From the NCBI RefSeq assembly GCF_014205015.1, contig NZ_JACHMO010000001.1:7502001-7566000 (forward strand): a stretch of DNA of 64,000 bases, in the 5' to 3' direction. Source of the DNA: Saccharothrix ecbatanensis. Its GTDB lineage: Bacteria > Actinomycetota > Actinomycetes > Mycobacteriales > Pseudonocardiaceae. A program made the translations under genes and the position numbers. Positions 1-7,223 of this stretch are shown here, in pieces. How positions within the stretch are numbered: position 1 is the stretch's first letter; every line of letters starts with the position of its first letter. The notes beneath the pieces are model-generated. The model saw only the letters and a program-made list of their open reading frames with translations. It did not search any database and was not told where the DNA came from.

Positions 1-2
1 TT

Positions 3-242
3 CAAGTCCTGCCTCACCGGACTGGCTTCAACGACGGCCAGCGTGGCGCGTTCACCGTGTTGGACTTCCCGGTGAAAGCCGACCGGTCGGTGCTGTACGT
101 CGAGCACGCCGCGGGCTCGCAACACATCGAGGATCCGTCGAAGGTCAAGGTTGCTAGGCTGACTTTCACCCACCTCTCGAAGTCGGCGTTGACCCCTGAA
201 GAGTCCGCCGAGTGGATCGGGAGGCTGGCCGCTGAGCGATAG
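3..242 (+). CDS. C-terminal part of an Scr1-type regulator (DUF5753), cut by the window edge
   Basis: The frame is open from the window start and ends at the TAG at 240-242, so only the last 79 residues are seen. They carry the usual end of a DUF5753 domain: a QVLPH start, the FTVLDFP strand, an LYVEHAAGSQHIED segment and a final helix with the LTPEESAEWI motif. Family members have an N-terminal XRE helix-turn-helix and act as DNA-binding partners of small DUF397 proteins; that domain lies outside the window. A DUF397 gene follows 16 bases downstream, which supports the pairing. The target is not visible. Confidence 0.85.
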   Translation, partial: QVLPHRTGFNDGQRGAFTVLDFPVKADRSVLYVEHAAGSQHIEDPSKVKVARLTFTHLSKSALTPEESAEWIGRLAAER

Positions 243-258
243 AGATCGAGGTGTCACC

Positions 259-435
259 GTGTGGCGCAAGAGCAGCCGTAGCAACAACGGTGGTAACGGC
301 AACTGTGTCGAGGTCGCGTTGGCGGGCCGGTCGGCGCGGGTGCGTGACTCGAAGAACCCGTCCGGTCCGACCGTGGCGCTCCCGAACTGGTCCGGCTTCC
401 TGACCGCGGTCAAGAACGGCTCGTACGACGCCTGA
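259..435 (+). CDS. DUF397 protein, partner of the upstream regulator
   Basis: This 58-aa protein has the DUF397 pattern: VWRKSSRS near the start, NCVEVA in the middle, RVRDSKNP, and a WSGFL segment near the end. The GTG start at 259 is preceded by GAGGTG at 248-253, five bases away, and the first codons already match the family. DUF397 proteins are small partners of Scr1-like XRE/DUF5753 regulators in actinobacteria and are sometimes described as toxin-antitoxin-like pairs. The upstream gene ends 16 bases before, so the two are probably cotranscribed. Confidence 0.88.
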   Translation: MWRKSSRSNNGGNGNCVEVALAGRSARVRDSKNPSGPTVALPNWSGFLTAVKNGSYDA

Positions 436-436
436 T

Positions 437-454
437 GTACGTCGGCTGACGTAC
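437..454. promoter_or_regulatory. Inverted repeat after the DUF397 gene
   Basis: A perfect 7-base inverted repeat, GTACGTC-GGCT-GACGTAC, starts one base after the DUF397 stop codon and lies 60 bases before the histidine-kinase start. The arms are short and no T-run follows, so it could be a weak terminator or an operator for the kinase/regulator pair. The sequence alone does not decide between them. Confidence 0.4.
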
Positions 455-513
455 GTGCGTGAACCGCCTTTCAGCTGACGCCGACCCGTCCGCCGACCCG
501 TACCTTCATCTCC

Positions 514-1428
514 ATGGCGTGGTTGGCGTGGGTCTGGTTCGCGGCGACGTTCGTGCCGCTGATCTGGCGCAAGCGCTTCCCCGTGGCCGTCATCGCGATC
601 ACCGGCGTGTCCACCTGGCTCTACTACGTCACCGGCCACTGGGGTCCGCTGATCGCCGCACCCGCCATCGCCGTCCTCTCCCTGCGCCGCACCCGAGTCC
701 TCGAACAGCGGAGCCGCCAGGTGGAAGAAGAACGGCTGCGGATCGCGCGTGAAGTCCACGACGTCGTCGCGCACAGCCTCGCCATGATCAACGTCCAGGC
801 CGGGGTCGCGGCGCACGTCGCGGACCGGCGACCGGAAGAGGCCGTCAAAGCGCTCAAGGCCATCAAAACCGCCAGCGGTCACGCGTTGGACGATCTCCGG
901 GCGACGCTCGGCGTGCTCCGGACCGGCGAGGGCACCACGCCGGTGCCCAGCCTGGACCGGTTGGACGAGCTGGTGAAGCCCGTGCCGAAGGCCAGGGTCG
1001 TCGGCACGCCGGGCACGCTGCCGGCTCCCGTCGACGCCGCCGCCTACCGCGTCGTGCAGGAAGCGTTGACCAACGCGATGCGGTACGCGTCGGACGCGTC
1101 CGAGATCGTCATCTCGTTCGAGCACACCGAGGACGCCCTGGTCCTCACCATCACCGACGATGGCGGCGACGACGGCGGCACCGGCAGGGACCAGGCGCCG
1201 CAGGGCGCGGGCAGCGGTATCAGAGGTATGCGGGAACGGGTGGAAGCGCTCGGTGGCACGCTGGATGCGGGACCATCGGCCCAGGGCTTCGCCGTCAGGG
1301 CAGTCCTACCGTGGGAGGTTCGTGGTGATCAGAGTGGTGCTGGCCGACGACCAGGCGTTGGTGCGCGCGGGTTTCCGCCTGCTGCTCGACACCGAGGACG
1401 GGTTCGAGGTCGTCGGCGAGGCCGGTGA
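514..1428 (+). CDS. NarL-type sensor histidine kinase (HisKA_3)
   Basis: The 304-aa protein has two or three hydrophobic segments (about residues 3-17, 22-39, 44-57), then the dimerisation/phosphoacceptor helix with EVHDVVAHS (His82), and an HATPase domain with an EALTNAMRYA N-box and a GSGIRGMRERV G2 box. This is the actinobacterial HisKA_3 family, which phosphorylates the LuxR-type regulator encoded next. The membrane part is shorter than in most relatives, and the frame is open back to 463, so the start is uncertain. Homology ends at about residue 269 (LPWEV). The last 35 residues are Arg/Gly-rich and overlap the regulator gene by about 104 bases, which is unusual. Confidence 0.87.
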   Translation: MAWLAWVWFAATFVPLIWRKRFPVAVIAITGVSTWLYYVTGHWGPLIAAPAIAVLSLRRTRVLEQRSRQVEEERLRIAREVHDVVAHSLAMINVQAGVAAHVADRRPEEAVKALKAIKTASGHALDDLRATLGVLRTGEGTTPVPSLDRLDELVKPVPKARVVGTPGTLPAPVDAAAYRVVQEALTNAMRYASDASEIVISFEHTEDALVLTITDDGGDDGGTGRDQAPQGAGSGIRGMRERVEALGGTLDAGPSAQGFAVRAVLPWEVRGDQSGAGRRPGVGARGFPPAARHRGRVRGRRRGR

Positions 1429-1984
1429 CGGCGCTGAAGCCGTCCGGCAGGCACACCTGCACCACCCGGACGTCGTGGTGATGGACATCCGGATGCCCGG
1501 CACCGACGGCCTCGCCGCCACCCGGCAGGTCTGCGCCGAGCTGCCGGACGTGAAGGTCCTCGTGCTGACCACGTTCAACGTGGACGAGTACGTGTTCGAG
1601 GCGTTGCGCGCGGGCGCGTCGGGCTTCCTGCTCAAGGACACCGACCCGGTCGAGCTGCTGCACGCCCTGACGGTGGTCGCTGAAGGTGACGCCCTCCTCG
1701 CACCGAGTGTCACCCGAAAGTTGATCGAGGAGTTCGCGAACCGACCGGAGCACCGCCGTCCGGACCCCAAGGCCCTCCGCGAGCTGACCGCGCGCGAGCG
1801 CGAGATCCTGGCGCTCGTGGCCGCCGGCATGTCCAACGACGAGATCGCCGAGCACCTGGTGATCAGTCCCGCCACCTCGCGCACGCACGTCAGTCGGGTG
1901 ATGACGAAACTGGGCGCGCGGGACCGCGCGCAACTCGTCGTGCTTGCCTACGAATCAGGATTGGTCTCACCGCGGCGAGGGTGA
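1325..1984 (+). CDS. NarL/LuxR-type response regulator
   Basis: A 219-aa regulator with an N-terminal receiver domain (acidic DD near residue 8, phospho-acceptor Asp54 in VVMDIRMPG, Thr in VLTTFN, Lys in LLKDTDP) and a C-terminal LuxR helix-turn-helix starting at LTAREREILALVAAG. The GTG at 1325 is chosen over the one at 1322 because GGGAGG at 1313-1318 is six bases away. It lies within the end of the kinase gene and is certainly its partner. The target genes are not shown by the sequence. Confidence 0.92.
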   Translation: MIRVVLADDQALVRAGFRLLLDTEDGFEVVGEAGDGAEAVRQAHLHHPDVVVMDIRMPGTDGLAATRQVCAELPDVKVLVLTTFNVDEYVFEALRAGASGFLLKDTDPVELLHALTVVAEGDALLAPSVTRKLIEEFANRPEHRRPDPKALRELTAREREILALVAAGMSNDEIAEHLVISPATSRTHVSRVMTKLGARDRAQLVVLAYESGLVSPRRG

Positions 1985-2149
1985 ATATTCATTGTTCGGC
2001 ACCCTGCGCGGTACCCCGCAATGCCGCTCGGCCGTTGCTTCGACGCGACATCGGAGAGACTTCGAAGCGGCTGCGAAGTGGGTGCGAAGTGCCCGCGAAA
2101 ATCTTGCGGAATGGCCGAAAATATCACAGACGGTAACCATAACGCCGCT

Positions 2150-2176
2150 ACCCGCCGCATTGTGTGTGCGGCGGGT
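2150..2176. terminator. Hairpin between convergent genes
   Basis: Ten-base perfect arms (2150-2159 and 2167-2176, ACCCGCCGCA / TGCGGCGGGT) enclose a seven-base loop. It lies between the response regulator and the minus-strand gene ending at 2214, a usual place for a two-way terminator. There is no T-run. A second perfect palindrome, CCCCTATAGGGG, sits at 2199-2210 just before the end of the minus-strand gene and may add to termination. Confidence 0.6.
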
Positions 2177-2213
2177 GAGGTTAACGGAAGATGTCCGCCC
2201 CCTATAGGGGTGC

Positions 2214-2588
2214 CTAGGCGATAGCGCCGGGCGGCAGCTTCAGCTTGAACGGCAGCGTCGTCACGAGCGCGAGGTCGGACGCGGTCTGCCGCATCAACGT
2301 CGGCGCGTTGCGCGCGCCCGGCTCCGGCAGGTCGAGCAACCGGTCCACCGCCTCGACCAGCGGCCCCTCGTAAATCCACACGGCCTGAGCGGCCCGCTGG
2401 CTGTCCCGCACGGCGGGCAGTCGGCCCGCGCGGGCCTCCGTCTCGGACCAGAACAGGATCGAGTCGATGAACCCTCTGCGCTGCTTGAACGCCATGATTC
2501 GGTCGAGCTGTCCGTCCTCGTCCCGGAGGTGGAGGAACTGGAACCCGCTTTCGCGCAGCTCGATGACCTTGCTCAGTGCGAGATCCAT
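2214..2588 (-). CDS. Small conserved hypothetical protein
   Basis: A 124-aa soluble protein I cannot place in a named family. The ATG at 2588 has AGGTAGG just upstream; an in-frame extension to 2675 has no comparable site. It starts with an Asp/Glu/Lys-rich helix (MDLALSKVIELRESG), contains Phe/Trp-rich segments (FQFLHLRDEDG, FIDSILFWSE) and ends in a basic-hydrophobic stretch. No signal peptide or membrane helix is visible. It is transcribed away from the polysaccharide genes, with a shared 364-base intergenic region. Confidence 0.65.
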   Translation of the reverse strand: MDLALSKVIELRESGFQFLHLRDEDGQLDRIMAFKQRRGFIDSILFWSETEARAGRLPAVRDSQRAAQAVWIYEGPLVEAVDRLLDLPEPGARNAPTLMRQTASDLALVTTLPFKLKLPPGAIA

Positions 2589-2952
2589 GACGCACCTACC
2601 TCTGTTCTGAGGTCCCCTAGCAGGTACCGGTCGTACGACCCGAAATGATCGTACGGCAAGCGGACAATCCGCCATAGGGACTAGGCCGGTGGGGCGGTCT
2701 CGATATGGGATCCGCCGTCATCTCGTTTCGATACGGATCGCAGCGCCCGAACGGTTCGCACTATAAAGGCGAGTGCGCCCAAAGTGACCAGGCTCACAGT
2801 GGGCCACATCCTGTTCCTCCACTGCATCGGGTGTCTTGCTACCCGAAGAGACGTCTGCCATGCGTGCGGGGTTGCACGATCATCAGCCCGCCAATCCCAA
2901 CCTTCGTGTGAACCACCAACGAGTGACGTCGACGCCGGCTACGCTGTCCAGC
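2589..2952. promoter_or_regulatory. Divergent intergenic region with paired TCGTACG sites
   Basis: This region separates the minus-strand small gene from the first polysaccharide gene. It holds TCGTACGA (a palindrome) at 2631-2638 and TCGTACGG at 2649-2656, with starts 18 bases apart and 43-68 bases upstream of the small gene. They may be operator sites for that gene. The rest, roughly 2700-2950, has open frames in plus but none with protein-like composition; it probably holds the promoter and leader of the AlgJ-like gene. Confidence 0.4.
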
Positions 2953-4242
2953 GTGAGCATCGACCCGCCCAAGAGCCTCCCGGCGGTGCCCGAGTCGTTG
3001 CTTCCCCGTGAGCACGCGCTCTACCGACCCCGGCACAGCAGCCGTCAGCGCCCCGCGTTGACGATGGCGATCCTCTTCTTCTGCGCGCCGGCCCTGATGC
3101 TGATCGTCGGCGTCCGCCCGGCCGAGTTCGAGAACCGCAAGCTCGCCGACTTCCCGTCGGTCACCGACGGCTGGGGCTTCTTCACCGGGCTCAACGCCTG
3201 GGCCAACGACCACATCCCGCTTCGGGATCACGCCGTCGCCGCTTCCGACGGAATCAGTCGCGGCGTGTTCGGCGAGGCGCCGCCCGTCGCCAAGCCGCCG
3301 CACCAGGAGCCGAACGGCCCGATCCCGCTGCCGCCCAAGGACCCGTCGCTGGACCGGCCCGACCCCACCGCCTACGTCCGCGCGATCGAGGGCAAGGGCG
3401 ACTGGCTCTACCTGGGTGAGGACATCGAGCGCGCCTGCGAGCCGCTGCTGCCGGTCCCGGAGGTCTTCGACCGGCTCAAGGCGCTGCGGACCCTGATCGA
3501 GTCGTCCGGCCGGAAGCTGGTGCTCGTCGTCGCGCCGGACAAGGTGACGACCGTGCCGGAGAACCTGCCTTCCAAGTACTTCGGCGCGCAGTGCTCGACC
3601 AAGGCGCGGGAGGCGTTCTGGCAGTCGGTCTCCGCCAAGACCGGCGCGCTGGACCTGCGGGACGGTTTGAAGGCCGAGGCCGAGAACCGCAAGCAGCCGG
3701 TCTACCAGCAGCTCGACTCGCACTGGACGACCGAGGGCGGCCTGGTCCTGGTCCGCGCCGTCGCCGAGCAGGTCCAGCCGGGCGTCACCAAGACCTGGGA
3801 CTTCCGTCCGGCCGGGTCGTCGGAGACCAACGCGGGCCTGCCGCCGCTGCTCGGCCGGACCGGGAAGATGATGATCAACCACTACGAGCTGGCCCCGGAC
3901 GGCAAGACCGTGCGGGAGAAGAAGCTGAACGAGCCGTTCCCCACGCCGCAGCGCTCCACCCAGACCGCGGGCACGGGCATGGTGCGGCCCAAGGTCGCCA
4001 TGATCGGCGACTCGTTCGCCACCCCCCTGGCCTCCTACATGTCGGCCGCCTTCACCGACTTCACGTTCGTCCACCTCAACACCGCCGCGAGCGACCCGAA
4101 GCCGACCGGTCAGCTGATGGCCGGGGCGGATGTGGTGGTCATCGAGGTCGTGGAGCGCAACATGCTGTCCGGCAACAGCGCGGTGATGTCGAGCCGGCAC
4201 CTCGAAACGTTCAAAGCCGAACTCGCCAGGCAGCCTCGCTGA
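2953..4242 (+). CDS. AlgJ/AlgX-like SGNH-type polysaccharide O-acetylation protein
   Basis: A 429-aa protein with one N-terminal membrane anchor (about residues 35-55, TMAILFFCAPALMLI) and an extracellular SGNH-hydrolase-like domain. Family signatures are the opening ENRKLADFPS segment, the YLGEDIE region, a QQLDSHWT motif that supplies the Asp-x-His pair, and a late GDSFATP block that supplies the nucleophile Ser. AlgJ/AlgX proteins take acetyl groups from a membrane acyltransferase onto a polysaccharide outside the membrane. The GTG at 2953 is preferred over upstream in-frame codons because the protein-like sequence begins there. It opens a plus-strand run with two sugar-modifying genes and faces an acyltransferase-3 operon. 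Confidence 0.85.
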   Translation: MSIDPPKSLPAVPESLLPREHALYRPRHSSRQRPALTMAILFFCAPALMLIVGVRPAEFENRKLADFPSVTDGWGFFTGLNAWANDHIPLRDHAVAASDGISRGVFGEAPPVAKPPHQEPNGPIPLPPKDPSLDRPDPTAYVRAIEGKGDWLYLGEDIERACEPLLPVPEVFDRLKALRTLIESSGRKLVLVVAPDKVTTVPENLPSKYFGAQCSTKAREAFWQSVSAKTGALDLRDGLKAEAENRKQPVYQQLDSHWTTEGGLVLVRAVAEQVQPGVTKTWDFRPAGSSETNAGLPPLLGRTGKMMINHYELAPDGKTVREKKLNEPFPTPQRSTQTAGTGMVRPKVAMIGDSFATPLASYMSAAFTDFTFVHLNTAASDPKPTGQLMAGADVVVIEVVERNMLSGNSAVMSSRHLETFKAELARQPR

Positions 4243-4243
4243 G

Positions 4244-4256
4244 TAGAGTCCTCACG
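4244..4256 (+). promoter_or_regulatory. Possible leaderless promoter between polysaccharide genes
   Basis: TAGAGT at 4244-4249 lies one base after the previous stop codon and six bases before the GTG start at 4256. A -10 hexamer (TAnnnT) at this distance from the start codon is typical of leaderless actinobacterial transcripts. No ribosome-binding site precedes the GTG. No clear -35 was found, so this remains a candidate. Confidence 0.4.
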
Positions 4257-5644
4257 TGCGCGAACTTCCCCCCAAGCCGTCAGGCGGAACCATCGGGCTG
4301 TGGTGCGGCAGTGACCTGCCCGGCCTCGGTGACCAGATCGCCGCCCGCGTCCTCGTCCGGGAGCTGCGGCACCGGCTCGGCGACTGGCAGGTGCGCACGC
4401 TGGCGCCGTTCGGCTGGACCAGGCCGACGCGCGCCGACGGCGGCCTGGTGGCCGAGCCGTTGGGCGAGCGCACCCCCGGCCGGGTGCGGGAGCTGGTCGA
4501 GTCTCACCACCTGAACGTGGCCGCGCCGTCGTTCCCGCTCGGCGCGGACCTGTCCGGGCGGTACGGCGAGCCCGTTCCCGCGCAAGAGTTCTTCACCGGC
4601 GGGCTCGGCGTGGAACCCGAGGCGCTGTGCGTCGCCGTCCGGGTCGCCGAGGAGGTGCCCGCGGGTCTGGTCGAGTGGATGGCGCGGCAGCCGTTGGCCG
4701 CCTCCGTGCGTGACGAGGTGTCGCGGGACCGACTCCGCGCGGCCGGCCTGTCGCGGGACGTGACCGTGGTGCCGAGCCCGGCTCTGCTGGTGGACCGGCT
4801 GCTGCCGACGAGCGACATGCGGATCAGGGCGGAGCAGCTGCGCCAGCTCGGGCAGTTGCCGCCGGACGGGCGCAGCTACCTGGTGGTCCACGTGCCGCAC
4901 ACGTCGTTCACCGCGCTGCGGCCGGCGGTGGCCAAGACCGCCGAGCTGCTGGCGATCGGCGACGTCGTGCTGCTGTCCACCGGTGCTCCCGTGCCACCCG
5001 ACACGGGTTGGTTCTCGGTGCCCTCGGACACGGTGCTGGAGGACCGGCTCGCGGTGCTGTCCGGCGCGGCAGCTGTGATCGCCGCCGACGAGCACGTGGC
5101 CGCCGCTTCCCACGCGTACGGGCGTCGCTGGGTGTTGTTCGACCCGAAGGGCGCGGACCGGGCCGCGGTGGAGCAGTTCGCGTCCGCCGACCGCGTGGTG
5201 GCACGTCCCAGCGGGCTGGCCGCGGCGTTCCGGCGCACGCTGCGAGACGACGACGACCGTTCGCCCAAGGCGGTGCGGCGGCTGGACGAACACCTCGACG
5301 CGGTGGCCGTCGCGGCCGAGCGGGCTTTCGCCGCACGCGGGGGTTGCGTCACGTCTCGCGTGGCGGCGCTGGTCGAGGAGAACCGGGCGCTTCGCCTGGC
5401 CCAGCAGCGGATGCGGGATCGGATCGTCGCGGACCGGCACATCCTGGCCGAACGGCTGCTCGAGGCCGGTCCCGGAGGTCCGGAACTGGCGGAGGAACGC
5501 CGATTGCACGGCGAACTCGCCGAGCGGCACCGCGAAGTCCTGGCCCAGTTGGAAGCCGAACGGCGGGAGCTGGCCGCGATGCGCGCGACCAAGCTGTTCC
5601 GCTGGACGCGGCTGGTGCGTGGCGCGTACGGGCGGCTGCGATGA
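4256..5644 (+). CDS. Polysaccharide pyruvyl-transferase-like protein with C-terminal coiled coil
   Basis: A 462-aa protein that follows the polysaccharide pyruvyl-transferase layout. The N-terminal half has the LPGLGDQIAARVLVREL nucleotide-binding-like loop and helix. The centre has SVRDEVSRDRLRAAG, the classic family motif, followed by VVPSPALLVDRL, and then a Rossmann-like second half with a His-rich VVHVPHTS strand. About residues 370-440 form a charged coiled coil. Such enzymes add ketal pyruvate to exported glycans, or are degenerate relatives. The last codon overlaps the start of the GT2 gene (ATGA), so they are translationally coupled. The exact activity is inferred from the family only. 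Confidence 0.7.
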   Translation: MRELPPKPSGGTIGLWCGSDLPGLGDQIAARVLVRELRHRLGDWQVRTLAPFGWTRPTRADGGLVAEPLGERTPGRVRELVESHHLNVAAPSFPLGADLSGRYGEPVPAQEFFTGGLGVEPEALCVAVRVAEEVPAGLVEWMARQPLAASVRDEVSRDRLRAAGLSRDVTVVPSPALLVDRLLPTSDMRIRAEQLRQLGQLPPDGRSYLVVHVPHTSFTALRPAVAKTAELLAIGDVVLLSTGAPVPPDTGWFSVPSDTVLEDRLAVLSGAAAVIAADEHVAAASHAYGRRWVLFDPKGADRAAVEQFASADRVVARPSGLAAAFRRTLRDDDDRSPKAVRRLDEHLDAVAVAAERAFAARGGCVTSRVAALVEENRALRLAQQRMRDRIVADRHILAERLLEAGPGGPELAEERRLHGELAERHREVLAQLEAERRELAAMRATKLFRWTRLVRGAYGRLR

Positions 5645-7014
5645 CCCCCCGCGTCACGTTCGTCATGGTCACGTACGGCGGCGGCGAGCTGGCGAAGCAC
5701 TGCCTCGAAGTGCTGGCCCGGCACACCGACGTGCCGTACGAGGTGGTCGTGGTGGACAGCGCGTCCCCGGACGGCACGGGGCAGTGGCTCGAGGACAACC
5801 TCGCCGGCGTGACCGTGGTGCGGATGGCGGAGAACCTGGGGTTCGGCGCGGGCTGCAACCTCGGGGTGCAGCACTCGCGCACCGAGTTCGTGTGCTTCCT
5901 CAACGCCGATGTCGAGGTGACGCCGGGGTGGCTCGAACCGCTGCTGGACTTCCTGGACGACACCCCCGCCGCGGCGGCCGTCGCGCCGCTGATGGTGTTC
6001 CCGGACGGGAGGGTCCAGGAAGCGGGCAGCCTGCTCGGCGGTGACGCGTACAGCCGGGGCTGGGGTGACGGCTGGACCGACGTGACTTCCTTGTACCCCA
6101 GGGTTGTCGACTACGCGTCGGCCGCTTGCCTGGTGCTGCGGCGGCACGCGTTCCATCAGGTCGGCGGGTTCTCGCCGGAGTACCACATCGCCTACTACGA
6201 GGACGTCGACCTCCAGTTCCTGCTGCGGGCGCGCGGGTGGCAGGTGTGGGTGCAGCCGTCGTCGCACGTCCTGCACGTGCGGCACGGCACGTCGTCGACC
6301 AAGCGGGCCGAGGAGCTGTCCGACATCAACCGCGAGGTGTTCCGCCGGCGTTGGGCGGACGACCTCGCGCTCCGGCCGCCGTCGGTCGGTGTCCACGAGC
6401 ACCCGCACCGGTTGTGGTGGCTACGTGATCAGCCCGCGTCGGTCCGCGTGCTGCTGATGGCGTCGCGGGTGCCCGATCCCGAGGACGGGCGGGCCGCCGC
6501 GATGGTGGCCGAGTGGCGCCGGGCCGATCCGGCCGCCGCGATCACCTTGCTGGTGTCCGACGGTGAGCACGCGGCTGCTGCCCGGTGGCGGGCCACCGGG
6601 GTCGAGGTCGAGTCGGCCGACGACTTCGAGGCGTGGAGCCGGGACCGGGTGGGGCACTACGACGTGGTCGTGGCGCTCGGCACGGACGTGTCCGCGACCG
6701 AGGTGACCGAGTGGCAGCCCACCGCGGTGCGGGCGTTGGACCTCGGATCGTTGGCGCACAAGGAGTGGGAGAAGCGGTTCGCCGCGACTCGCGCGCGCGA
6801 GGACGCGGTGTGGGCGGGGGAGGCGCGGGCGGCGGCTTCGACGTTGTTGGAGTGGGCCGAGGTCGTGTCGTGCAGGGACGATGAGGACTCGTTGTGGGCG
6901 CGGCGGGTCAGCGGACGGCCGGCGCACGTCGTGCCGGACCCTGATGTGGCGGCGGAGTTCCGGGCGGCGATGGCGAAGGTGCTCATCGAGTGCACGGTGG
7001 TGCCGACCGGCTGA
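5641..7014 (+). CDS. GT2 family glycosyltransferase
   Basis: A 457-aa enzyme. Residues 1-250 are a GT-A domain of the rhamnosyltransferase/WbbL type: VTFVMVTYGGG opening strand, VVVDSASPDGT, the ENLGFGAGCNLGV segment, the metal-binding FLNADVE and the acceptor-side YYEDVDLQFLLRARGW. Residues 260-457 form a second, glycosyltransferase-like domain beginning VRVLLMASRVPDPEDG and looking like the N-terminal half of a GT-B fold. The ATG overlaps the upstream stop. It probably adds a sugar to a lipid-linked polysaccharide precursor at the inner face of the membrane. Confidence 0.88.
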   Translation: MTPRVTFVMVTYGGGELAKHCLEVLARHTDVPYEVVVVDSASPDGTGQWLEDNLAGVTVVRMAENLGFGAGCNLGVQHSRTEFVCFLNADVEVTPGWLEPLLDFLDDTPAAAAVAPLMVFPDGRVQEAGSLLGGDAYSRGWGDGWTDVTSLYPRVVDYASAACLVLRRHAFHQVGGFSPEYHIAYYEDVDLQFLLRARGWQVWVQPSSHVLHVRHGTSSTKRAEELSDINREVFRRRWADDLALRPPSVGVHEHPHRLWWLRDQPASVRVLLMASRVPDPEDGRAAAMVAEWRRADPAAAITLLVSDGEHAAAARWRATGVEVESADDFEAWSRDRVGHYDVVVALGTDVSATEVTEWQPTAVRALDLGSLAHKEWEKRFAATRAREDAVWAGEARAAASTLLEWAEVVSCRDDEDSLWARRVSGRPAHVVPDPDVAAEFRAAMAKVLIECTVVPTG

Positions 7015-7054
7015 TCGCGGCTGTTCCCGCTGCGAGCGGCTCGGCATGGTGGCT

Positions 7055-7219
7055 CAGTGCCGGTTGGTCAGTGCCGGTTGGTCAGTGCCGGTGGGTCGGC
7101 GCGGTTGGTCAGCGCCGACCGAACCCGCCGACCGAAGCGCCGACCGAGCCCACTGATCGAAGCGCCGACCGAGCCCGCCGACCGAACCCGCCGACCGAGC
7201 CCACTGATCGAAGCGCCGA
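7055..7219. repeat. Tandem and direct repeats between convergent glycosyltransferase genes
   Basis: Three tandem copies of a 14-base unit (CAGTGCCGGTTGGT, the third with one or two changes) run from 7055 to 7096. They are followed by a 29-base perfect direct repeat at 7140-7168 and 7191-7219 that begins CCGACCGAGCCCACTGATCG. The whole 209-base gap between the convergent genes is built from GACCGA/TCGGTC-like words and can form several hairpins, so it may also stop transcription from both sides. No gene is seen in it. Confidence 0.75.
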
Positions 7220-7223
7220 TCGG

